Shown piece after piece: positions 1 to 4,144 of a DNA stretch of 5,044 nucleotides; position 1 is the first letter of the stretch; the number at the start of each line of letters is the position of its first letter. Under the pieces are notes generated by a model. The model had not been told where the DNA came from, did not search any database, and was given only the letters and a program-made list of their open reading frames with translations. The position numbers were made by a program, and so were the translations under genes. The DNA comes from Bdellovibrionales bacterium (GTDB lineage: Bacteria > Bdellovibrionota > JAFGOL01): the NCBI GenBank assembly GCA_022707945.1, contig JAKIZQ010000084.1, forward strand, positions 1-5,044, given 5' to 3'.

Positions 1-81
1 CAGCTTAGGGAACGTCTCGCCGATAAGTAATATATTAAATAAGGGGTTAGAGTCTCATATGTATGTAACCCAAACAAACAC

Positions 82-110
82 TTTACACCACGAGTGTAAT
101 ATGTTATAAG
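82..110 (+). promoter_or_regulatory. Sigma-70-type promoter for the CBM48-ankyrin pair
   Basis: A -35-like TTTACA (82-87) and a -10-like TATAAG (105-110) are separated by exactly 17 bp. They sit 30 bp before the start codon of the first gene. The spacing is ideal and both boxes are one or two bases from consensus. It is the only good promoter seen before the two plus-strand genes, so it probably drives both. The start point has not been mapped. Confidence 0.55.
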
Positions 111-139
111 TCCACGAATGAATTGTTAGGAGGGTTTAT

Positions 140-415
140 ATGACAATAGTAAAACAAGATGGAACTGTAACTTTTGAATTTGATCATGACACCAAGGAAA
201 AAGTATACCTTGCAGGTGATTTTAATCATTGGAATTATCTAAAAACCCCTCTTAAAAAAAGCACTAAAGGTAAATGGAGAGTTACTGTAAAATTAACTCC
301 TGGAGAACATCAGTTCCGTTATGTTTGTAATAACAATTGGTATAACGATAGCACTGCCAACAAATACATCAACAATGGGTATGGCTCAGAGAATTCTGTT
401 GTCGTAATTGACTAA
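140..415 (+). CDS. Small stand-alone glycogen-binding domain protein (CBM48 / AMPK-beta GBD type)
   Basis: The whole 91-residue protein is one carbohydrate-binding module of the early-set beta-sandwich kind found in AMPK beta subunits and at the N-terminus of isoamylases and branching enzymes. The family signature is visible: VYLAGDFNHW at 22-31 (G26, D27, F28, N29, W31), then W46, a PGEHQFRYV strand (54-62), W67 with D70, and a closing NSVVV strand (86-90). W31 and W67 lie where the sugar-stacking tryptophans of the family are expected. There is no catalytic domain, signal peptide or membrane segment, so it is probably a cytoplasmic adaptor or sensor that binds alpha-glucan. An AGGAGGG Shine-Dalgarno sequence (128-134) lies 5 nt before the ATG. 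The next gene begins at the base after its stop codon, so the two are probably co-transcribed. The fold is well supported; the partner and role are unknown. Confidence 0.82.
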   Translation: MTIVKQDGTVTFEFDHDTKEKVYLAGDFNHWNYLKTPLKKSTKGKWRVTVKLTPGEHQFRYVCNNNWYNDSTANKYINNGYGSENSVVVID

Positions 416-856
416 ATGAAAAAGTTTTTTTTGTTCTCAACATTGTTTTTATCCTCTTTTTTATTCGCTCAAGAACTAGACCCAAGTATAACCCCATTAA
501 TGCATGCTGTGGTTAACAACGATATAAACGTTGTTTCAAAATTAGTTAATAAGGATAGTGTTAATGAGCAGGACAGCAAAGGTTTAACTCCGCTGATGTA
601 CGCTTCTTTAAATAACTATCCAGAAATAGTTCAATTACTGCTAGATAATGGTGCAAAGATAAATATGGTGGATAACATGGCAAAATCCACAGCTCTAATA
701 TGGGCTTCTACTGCTGATAGTGTAAAAGCAGCAAGGGTTTTGCTTTCTAATAAACTAGTAGATAAGAACATTAAGGATACTCACGGTCATGATGCTCTTT
801 ATTACGCTCGCAGTGAGGAAATGAAAAGTCTATTAACTACTGGCCCAAGGATTTAA
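416..856 (+). CDS. Exported ankyrin-repeat protein
   Basis: The N-terminus is a classical Sec signal peptide: Lys-Lys at 2-3, a hydrophobic core at 4-17 (FFLFSTLFLSSFLF) and a likely cleavage site after A18. The mature part is ankyrin repeats. The TPLMHA-type helix starts lie at residues 26-31, 58-63, 92-97 and 126-131, giving steps of 32, 34 and 34 residues. Between them sit the usual IVQLLLDNGA-like second helices (best at 71-80). The fourth repeat is short and acts as a C-terminal cap. The predicted location is periplasm or cell surface, where ankyrin repeats mediate protein-protein contacts. The ligand cannot be predicted. The ATG follows the preceding TAA directly and has no clear Shine-Dalgarno sequence of its own, so translation probably depends on coupling to the glycogen-binding gene. 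No lipobox cysteine is present. Confidence 0.85.
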   Translation: MKKFFLFSTLFLSSFLFAQELDPSITPLMHAVVNNDINVVSKLVNKDSVNEQDSKGLTPLMYASLNNYPEIVQLLLDNGAKINMVDNMAKSTALIWASTADSVKAARVLLSNKLVDKNIKDTHGHDALYYARSEEMKSLLTTGPRI

Positions 857-1081
857 CTTCATAATCAACTGTTCTCGTAAAATTTAAATCGTAAGCAATA
901 CATTTTCTAGAAATACTATGTTCAGATTGCGAGTATTTTTTCTTCAGGCAAGAAGCAATAGCAATTTGATTTTTGGAATATAACGAGGAAGCAAGGGAAA
1001 ACCGACACAAACGTATACAAACATACGTTGAGGAGGTTTTTACGAGCTGACGAAGTTAGAGGCTAAAAGGCAAATTGCGAC
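857..1081. other. Gene-free host-side stretch between the ankyrin gene and the att site
   Basis: No credible coding sequence is present on either strand. It contains a short hairpin-forming segment (ATTGC at 926-930 pairing with GCAAT at 955-959) and the large palindrome described separately. A perfect Shine-Dalgarno-like GAGGAGG at 1030-1036 has no start codon at a usable distance, so it is not taken as a gene start. Confidence 0.6.
961..1078. repeat. 118-bp imperfect palindrome (nested inverted repeats)
   Basis: Four pairs of arms lie collinearly on both sides of a centre near 1019-1020. GCAATTTG (961-968) pairs with CAAATTGC (1071-1078), TAAC (981-984) with GTTA (1055-1058), AAAACC (998-1003) with GGTTTT (1035-1040), and AACGTAT (1010-1016) with ATACGTT (1023-1029). 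Spacings between successive arms differ by at most one base between the two sides, so this is one long degenerate palindrome, not chance pairs. It ends 3 bp before the tRNA fragment. Possible identities are a non-autonomous palindromic repeat (MITE or REP-like), a structured RNA, or a decayed recombination site. Copy number in the genome would separate these. Confidence 0.6.
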
Positions 1082-1128
1082 TGGTGCGTCCTGCAGGACT
1101 CGAACCTGCGACCCCTACCACGTCAAGG
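1082..1128 (-). other. Attachment-site scar: 3' half of tRNA-Val(GAC)
   Basis: Read on the minus strand, this has every part of a tRNA 3' half. There is a seven-base anticodon loop (1120-1126) with anticodon GAC at 1122-1124, the 3' anticodon stem (1115-1119), a five-base variable loop (1110-1114), a perfect T arm (five-pair stem with a TTCGAGT loop, 1093-1109), a seven-base acceptor strand, discriminator A and an encoded CCA ending at 1082. The 5' half is absent: the bases beyond 1128 do not complete the anticodon stem, and no D arm or matching acceptor strand follows. Tyrosine-recombinase elements often integrate at tRNA 3' halves with exchange in the anticodon loop and leave such a duplicate. 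Its polarity puts the element at higher coordinates. It should not be annotated as a functional tRNA. Confidence 0.78.
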
Positions 1129-1170
1129 CCTTACAGCGCATTTTAGAACTACACAGAATCATTGCTAATG

Positions 1171-1283
1171 TCCAATTAAAACAATGTCTTATTAAAAATT
1201 TTAGTCTCACTGAGTTTCACTAAGTTTGTGCCAATTAAGGCATGTCTGTGGCACAAATATGGCACAGTTTGAAAACTGTGCCA
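1171..1283. repeat. Cluster of short direct and inverted repeats at the element end (putative arm-type sites)
   Basis: Three repeat families crowd into 113 bp beside the att scar. CCAATTAA followed by a near-identical tail ending TGTCT occurs twice in direct orientation (1172-1189 and 1231-1247). CACTGAGTTT and CACTAAGTTT are in tandem (1208-1217 and 1218-1227). The motif TGGCACA occurs four times in alternating orientation: TTTGTGCCA (1225-1233), TGGCACAAA (1249-1257) and the two arms of a perfect 11-bp inverted repeat (1260-1270 and 1273-1283). The last hairpin lies 9 bp beyond the dinD stop codon and could double as a transcription barrier, although no U-run follows it on the minus strand. 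Arrays like this beside an attachment site usually bind integrase arms or excisionase; that role is inferred. Confidence 0.5.
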
Positions 1284-1292
1284 TGTTTGCTT

Positions 1293-2132
1293 TTATTTTT
1301 TCTTCTTACCACCTGATAAAGCTTTTTTCTCTTCCGATTTAACCTTTCTCTCCACCTTTTTTATGTCTTCTGCTGGTGGTAAATGCTCCGGATGAATATT
1401 TCTTTCCGTTAGTATCTTTCGCACATCCAAATTGTTTTTAACATGTTCATTTGTAACAGAGTCTTCCGTTTTCAAGTTTTGTTGTAAAACCTGGACATTG
1501 GTAACTTCAGTTGCAAAGTCCTTTGCTTTGATTGTAATAGTGGGTAAAAAGTCAGCCAACGCTCTTTTAGAAGGAACATTAAACTTGTCTTTCATATCCT
1601 GTGTACTACGACCACCAAATAATGCTTTATCACCCTTGCTTCTGATTCTGCCAAAACCTTTATCATCGATTCCCCTTTCATAAATAATTCCAGAAAGCTT
1701 TTTTTCTGTTTGTGTTAATTTTTCTCTTGCTTTAAGGCGCTCTATTTCTGCCATGCGTTGCTCTATTAATTCTTGTTTTCTGGTCTGAATAGCGAAATAA
1801 GTTTGTGCAAAGGCTATTTCTTCTTTTTGAGGATCACCATTTTGGGCTACTAAATAACATGCATAGCGAGTTAGCAATATGTCTGCTATTTCTCTTTTAG
1901 ACCCAGAGCCGATATCAACCATTTTCGTGATATCACGAAAATGGTCTATTACGTCGTGGTTTGAATTTTTACATGCAAGTTTTGCTTTTTCTATGGAGTT
2001 CACAAAGTTTTCCCATCTGTCATAACCCAAAAGGTGCTGCAACTCCCTTGCGTGCCAATATTCAACGTCGTTATCAACATGGGAATAATCATTAAACTTT
2101 TTGCTGAGCTGTTCGACGAGTTCTTTTTTCAT
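1293..2132 (-). CDS. dinD: DNA damage-inducible protein D (DinD family)
   Basis: The 279-residue product has the length of Escherichia coli DinD (about 274). It shares the family's conserved blocks: WHARELQHLLGY (26-37) in the N-terminal Bro-N-like region, a RYACYLVAQNGDP block (89-101) and QTYFAIQTRKQE (110-121). The rest is a charged helical region (118-145) and a lysine-rich tail ending GGKKKK. E. coli DinD is SOS-induced and inhibits RecA filaments and strand exchange; homologues are common on mobile elements. The chosen ATG is preceded in frame by a stop codon (TGA 18 nt upstream) and no clear Shine-Dalgarno sequence is visible. The CTGT and ACAG at 2135-2138 and 2150-2153 are 11 bp apart rather than the 8 of an E. 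coli LexA box, so SOS control is not shown. The gene is first in from the tRNA scar. Confidence 0.88.
   Translation of the reverse strand: MKKELVEQLSKKFNDYSHVDNDVEYWHARELQHLLGYDRWENFVNSIEKAKLACKNSNHDVIDHFRDITKMVDIGSGSKREIADILLTRYACYLVAQNGDPQKEEIAFAQTYFAIQTRKQELIEQRMAEIERLKAREKLTQTEKKLSGIIYERGIDDKGFGRIRSKGDKALFGGRSTQDMKDKFNVPSKRALADFLPTITIKAKDFATEVTNVQVLQQNLKTEDSVTNEHVKNNLDVRKILTERNIHPEHLPPAEDIKKVERKVKSEEKKALSGGKKKK
1918..1945. repeat. Perfect 28-bp palindrome inside dinD
   Basis: Fourteen bases (ACCATTTTCGTGAT) are followed immediately by their exact reverse complement, centred on a GATATC. It lies over codons 63-72 of dinD (D-H-F-R-D-I-T-K-M-V), in a conserved part of the protein. It could be an intragenic operator, a cruciform, or a product of codon choice. 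Confidence 0.75.
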
Positions 2133-2435
2133 AACTGTAGTATTTAATCACAGGAACTAAACACGGTCAAATGAAACAAAATAAGAAATAAAGCGACTTG
2201 GGTTCATCTCAATGAAAACTTGCCTCGCTTAATGGTACCCAAAAATAGATGAATATAGAACAGCAGTTATTAAACACTAAACCTTAAGAACTTAATATCA
2301 CTAGCTTTACAAAACAACCTTTAAAATTACATAGCCCCGAGTGGATGTTCTCTAACTATTAGGGAAAGTGCTTTCTTGTAGCTTTCATTTGTTTTCTACT
2401 AACTAGACTCTTCTTCTTTGTTCTTCCTCCTGTAA
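2133..2435. other. Non-coding stretch between dinD and the 71-residue gene
   Basis: No reading frame longer than about ten codons with a start signal is present. An AGGAGG-like sequence (read on the minus strand near 2425-2430) has no start codon at a suitable distance. An imperfect stem-loop spans 2191-2230: AAGCGA (2191-2196) pairs with TCGCTT (2225-2230), and TTCAT (2203-2207) with ATGAA (2212-2216) around a four-base loop. The region must hold the dinD promoter, but no convincing boxes were found. It may be a long leader, a small RNA gene or a decayed gene. No repeat of it was recognised elsewhere in the window. Confidence 0.4.
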
Positions 2436-2472
2436 TAAAAAAAGAGCCCACAGCTTTACGCCACAGGCTCTT
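2436..2472 (-). terminator. Rho-independent terminator of the 71-residue gene
   Basis: On the minus strand AAGAGCC (2472-2466) pairs with GGCTCTT (2448-2442) across a 17-base loop. An unbroken run of Ts follows (the As at 2437-2443 of the plus strand). It starts 8 bp after the stop codon of the small membrane-protein gene, so that gene ends its own transcript and dinD needs a separate promoter. Confidence 0.8.
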
Positions 2473-2479
2473 CAAACAT

Positions 2480-2695
2480 TTAAGCAACTTTTGATGTTCT
2501 TGCAGGAAAATCTAGCACATTTTCATCTCTGGAAGTAGATCTTCCTGTGCCAGTAATCTTGTTGTAAATACTCCCACCAAATGCTGCACAAAATCCTGAA
2601 AAGATTGAAGTGGTAGCCATTAGGACTACTCTTCCAGTAGTAGTTTCTAAAAACGGTACCGGCTTCTTCTGATTGCTTGAAATTTTTTGCTCCAT
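2480..2695 (-). CDS. Small single-helix membrane protein (71 residues), function unknown
   Basis: The family was not recognised. The protein has a polar, lysine-containing N-terminus (1-22), one hydrophobic segment at about 23-45 (VVLMATTSIFSGFCAAFGGSI, with small residues G, A and S typical of packing helices) and a charged C-terminal tail of about 26 residues. A perfect AGGAGG (2702-2707 on the complementary strand) lies 6 nt before this ATG. Another ATG only 1 nt from the Shine-Dalgarno sequence is in a different frame and is rejected. It stands alone between the recombinase terminator and its own terminator, so it is a one-gene transcript driven from the lox-like region. Its size and layout resemble the 68-residue protein at 3887-4093, though the sequences are not clearly related. 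Holin-like, toxin-like or small anchor roles are all possible; none is supported. Confidence 0.65.
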   Translation of the reverse strand: MEQKISSNQKKPVPFLETTTGRVVLMATTSIFSGFCAAFGGSIYNKITGTGRSTSRDENVLDFPARTSKVA

Positions 2696-2745
2696 AACAT
2701 TCCTCCTAATAAATTTATTGAAGGATAATATTGCTTATTCCTTCT

Positions 2746-2763
2746 CTATTCTTATACCTTTTT
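2746..2763 (-). promoter_or_regulatory. Direct repeat copy 1 with -10-like box, leader of the 71-residue gene
   Basis: CTATTCTTATACCTTTTT on the plus strand is repeated exactly at 4119-4136. On the minus strand it contains GTATAAGAAT, a good -10 candidate, 51 nt before the 71-residue start codon. The same flank, CTTTTTAGTCG, also recurs: it follows directly in copy 2 but is displaced by 22 bp here (2781-2791). The -35 box is unclear. It may be a shared promoter/operator or a recombination half-site, because TTCTTATAC is also found in the lox-like site. Confidence 0.5.
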
Positions 2764-2775
2764 TATGCCAAAAAA

Positions 2776-2864
2776 CTTCGCTTTTTAGTCGATATACTTC
2801 GCACTTCTACTTTTATAGTTCGCCAAAAAAGGATTATAACTTCGTATATGTGTTCTTATACGAA
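2776..2864. repeat. Helically phased array of TTCG motifs leading into the lox-like site
   Basis: The core (C/G)TTCG(C/T) preceded by A/T-rich bases starts its TTCG at 2777, 2798, 2819 and 2841, steps of 21, 21 and 22 bp. An inverted copy (CGAA) follows at 2861-2864. The best matches are ATACTTCGC (2794-2802), ATAGTTCGC (2815-2823) and ATAACTTCG (2836-2844). Two-turn spacing places all copies on one DNA face, as expected for cooperative protein binding. The last direct copy and the inverted copy form the arms of the lox-like site. Accessory recombinase sites, iterons or an operator array are all possible. Confidence 0.6.
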
Positions 2865-2869
2865 CTTAC
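2836..2869. other. loxP-like recombination site
   Basis: The left arm ATAACTTCGTATA (2836-2848) is identical to the 13-bp arm of the P1 loxP site. An 8-bp asymmetric spacer TGTGTTCT (2849-2856) follows, then the right arm TATACGAACTTAC (2857-2869), which matches the loxP right arm at 11 of 13 positions. The inner eight bases of the two arms are perfect inverted repeats. The 13-8-13 geometry is exactly that of a Cre substrate, but the spacer differs from that of loxP, so it is neither a standard engineered site nor a P1 copy. It lies 9 bp beyond the terminator of a tyrosine recombinase gene, whose product is its natural candidate ligand. Sequence and spacing are seen directly; recombination activity is inferred. 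Confidence 0.65.
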
Positions 2870-2878
2870 TTAATAGCT

Positions 2879-2914
2879 AAAAAGAACGCACCTAGGGGGT
2901 AATGCGCTCTTTTT
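2879..2914 (-). terminator. Rho-independent terminator of the recombinase operon
   Basis: Twelve-base arms (2914-2903 and 2890-2879) surround a 12-base loop. The single non-Watson-Crick position is a G-U wobble in the minus-strand transcript but an A-C mismatch in the plus-strand transcript, which indicates minus-strand use. The 3' arm ends in five Us. It starts 7 bp after the recombinase stop codon and separates that operon from the lox-like region. Confidence 0.85.
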
Positions 2915-2921
2915 AGACCTT

Positions 2922-3533
2922 TTAAGAGTAGAGTTTCTCTAGGCTCTCAAGATCATCACTCACTAGGTGCAAATAAACAGATGAAGTTAATAAACTACTA
3001 TGGCCTGCTTGGTTTTTTACTAGGTTTAAGTTCTTAGTTGATCTTAGAAGTTCTGTTAAGTAGGTATGCCTTAGGCTATGTACTGTTAGTTTTTTATAAT
3101 CAAGTCCAGCCTTATGATACCAGTCTTTAATTCTTAACTGAATTGCTCTTGAAGTATAAGGGGTGTTTCTAGTAGACAAGAATAGTGTTCCGTATTCTGG
3201 TTCATTCCATTGTAGCTTTAAATCTAGCAACTCTTGTAAAAGGGTTTTACCATCCTGGCTTAGGAACACTGTACGTTGCTTTCCTCCTTTACCTTTTCTT
3301 ACCAAGATACAAGGTCTTTGCCTTTTAATATATAGATCTTCTATATTAAGATCTATAAGTTCAGCTAGTCTTAAGCCGGTAAACAAGAATGTTTGAACAA
3401 TGTAATAGTCCTTTACATCTGCTTTACTCCCACCTCTGTACATTGCAAGATCTTTAGCATTTCTCATAAGAACTGTTAGCTTTTGGACTTCTTCTTTGCT
3501 CAGATAGTTTTCAGGAGTTAACTGCCATTCCAT
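2922..3533 (-). CDS. Tyrosine recombinase, catalytic domain only (XerC/D- or FimB-like size)
   Basis: This enzyme breaks and rejoins DNA through a 3'-phosphotyrosine link. All active-site residues of the family are present: R55 in FTGLRLAEL, K82 in KGKGGKQR, H152 and R155 in HSLRHTY, H178 in QAGHSS and nucleophile Y187 in SSVYLHL. At 203 residues it starts about 12 residues before the catalytic fold (LSKEEVQ at 11) and lacks the N-terminal SAM-like core-binding domain of Xer, Cre and lambda Int. In length it resembles FimB/FimE invertases. AGGAGG (3542-3547, complementary strand) lies 8 nt before the ATG, inside the end of the upstream gene, with which it overlaps by 23 bp, so the two are translationally coupled. 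A terminator and then a loxP-like site follow directly. Whether it also integrates the element at tRNA-Val is doubtful, since it lies 1.8 kb from the att scar. Confidence 0.92.
   Translation of the reverse strand: MEWQLTPENYLSKEEVQKLTVLMRNAKDLAMYRGGSKADVKDYYIVQTFLFTGLRLAELIDLNIEDLYIKRQRPCILVRKGKGGKQRTVFLSQDGKTLLQELLDLKLQWNEPEYGTLFLSTRNTPYTSRAIQLRIKDWYHKAGLDYKKLTVHSLRHTYLTELLRSTKNLNLVKNQAGHSSLLTSSVYLHLVSDDLESLEKLYS
3331..3357. repeat. Inverted repeat inside the recombinase gene
   Basis: TATAGATCTT (3331-3340) and AAGATCTATA (3348-3357) are perfect 10-bp arms around 7 bp. They lie within the codons for the ELIDLNIEDLYI segment, whose repeated I-D-L/E-D-L pattern partly explains the symmetry. 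A functional role is doubtful. Confidence 0.45.
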
Positions 3534-3870
3534 TTGGATTTCCTCCTGGATAATGCATTGGAACTAGTTTTTGTTCAGATTCTTTTTTTACAAGATATGC
3601 ATTAATATAACTTATACAATCTCGTTCAAAATCTGATACCTGTGGATAGTTAAAGTATTTTTTAGCATCCCTCACATTCTCTAAACTAATCTCAGAATGT
3701 CCAAATTCTTCATAGTACCTAGCTAAAGATCTTGAAGCTATAAGGCTATATAGATAAAAGAGATCATGTATATAATGAGGATAACCGTCCCTATAACTAC
3801 AAAACTCTGTTATTTGTTCTAGCCTCTCTCTAGCTGTTTTTCTAATCACGTTTGTTAAGTCTGTGTTCAT
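3511..3870 (-). CDS. Unrecognised 119-residue helical protein coupled to the recombinase
   Basis: The family was not recognised. The frame is open further upstream, but the start at 3870 (MNTDLTNV) is preferred. It follows the previous stop codon by 16 nt and has an AAGAGAGG Shine-Dalgarno-like sequence 10 nt upstream, whereas the longer versions would overlap the preceding gene. The sequence is soluble and looks mostly helical: a charged N-terminal helix (6-22), an aromatic-rich middle (DGYPHYIHDLFYLYSLIASR, 28-47), a second helix with RYYEEF (51-56), an acidic/basic stretch (57-100) and a Gly/Pro-rich tail over the recombinase ribosome binding site. Because the recombinase lacks a core-binding domain, this protein could be a separately encoded DNA-binding partner or a directionality factor. 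The context suggests it; no motif proves it. It does not look like an Avd protein. Confidence 0.7.
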   Translation of the reverse strand: MNTDLTNVIRKTARERLEQITEFCSYRDGYPHYIHDLFYLYSLIASRSLARYYEEFGHSEISLENVRDAKKYFNYPQVSDFERDCISYINAYLVKKESEQKLVPMHYPGGNPNGMAVNS

Positions 3871-3886
3871 AAAATTTTCGCCTCTC

Positions 3887-4093
3887 TTAGAATAAGTAAT
3901 TTGATGCAGACGGTTGGTTTTGTATATTGCTCCCCGATCCAACTGTAGGAACTCCATACATAGCGGTATTAGGTAAAGCATTTATAGCTTTCATGATGTT
4001 AGAGTAAGCAATACAAGCTGTACCAATAAGAACCATAACTTGTCCCATAAAATTAATCTTATCCGTTGTAGACAATTCATTAAAATCTACCAT
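3887..4093 (-). CDS. Small single-helix membrane protein (68 residues), function unknown
   Basis: The family was not recognised. A short polar N-terminus (1-13) precedes one hydrophobic segment at about 14-36 (FMGQVMVLIGTACIAYSNIM), then a small-residue and Asn/Ser-rich tail (GVPTVGSGSNIQNQPSASN). GAGGAGG (4101-4107, complementary strand) lies 7 nt before the ATG. It is the first gene of the cluster that continues into the 119-residue protein and the recombinase, and its stop codon overlaps the next Shine-Dalgarno-like sequence. Its leader carries copy 2 of the 18-bp repeat also found before the 71-residue membrane-protein gene. It starts 51 bp after the reverse transcriptase stop codon. Confidence 0.65.
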   Translation of the reverse strand: MVDFNELSTTDKINFMGQVMVLIGTACIAYSNIMKAINALPNTAMYGVPTVGSGSNIQNQPSASNYLF

Positions 4094-4118
4094 AGATAAA
4101 CCTCCTCGTAGTTTATTA

Positions 4119-4136
4119 CTATTCTTATACCTTTTT
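4119..4136 (-). promoter_or_regulatory. Direct repeat copy 2 with -10-like box, leader of the 68-residue gene
   Basis: This is an exact 18-bp copy of 2746-2763, with AGTCG following directly (4137-4141). On the minus strand GTATAAGAAT gives a -10-like box 26 nt before the start codon of the 68-residue gene. TTAACA (4148-4143) lies upstream at a distance too short for TATAAG but near 16 bp for AAGAAT, so the -35 assignment is uncertain. It lies in the 51-bp gap after the reverse transcriptase gene, so the downstream cluster may have its own promoter. Confidence 0.45.
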
Positions 4137-4144
4137 AGTCGGTG

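Noticed and set aside
1..30. Possible C-terminus of an upstream plus-strand gene (frame 1 reads QLRERLADK then a stop).
   Set aside because: Only nine codons are visible; the charged sequence is plausible, but nothing else supports it.
1082..1140. A functional tRNA-Val gene on the minus strand.
   Set aside because: The D arm, the 5' acceptor strand and the 5' anticodon stem are all missing.
1432..1683. Open frame of 83 codons on the plus strand.
   Set aside because: It lies wholly inside dinD on the other strand, has no ribosome binding site and has an unlikely composition.
2135..2153. A LexA/SOS box before dinD (CTGT...ACAG).
   Set aside because: The half-sites are 11 bp apart, not 8, and no gram-positive type box is present either.
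2836..2869. An engineered loxP site or vector contamination.
   Set aside because: The spacer differs from that of loxP, the right arm has two changes, and the flanks are native AT-rich sequence with a natural operon terminator.
2673..2873. Open frame of 66 codons on the plus strand.
   Set aside because: It overlaps the 71-residue gene start, the promoter region and the lox-like site, has no Shine-Dalgarno sequence and encodes a low-complexity F/Y/S/L-rich peptide.
3163..3396. Open frame of 77 codons on the plus strand.
   Set aside because: It is the antisense shadow of the recombinase gene, which has all its catalytic residues.
3511..3981. The longer 156-residue version of the 119-residue protein.
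   Set aside because: The extra N-terminus overlaps the 68-residue gene in another frame. The start at 3870 has the better signal and spacing.
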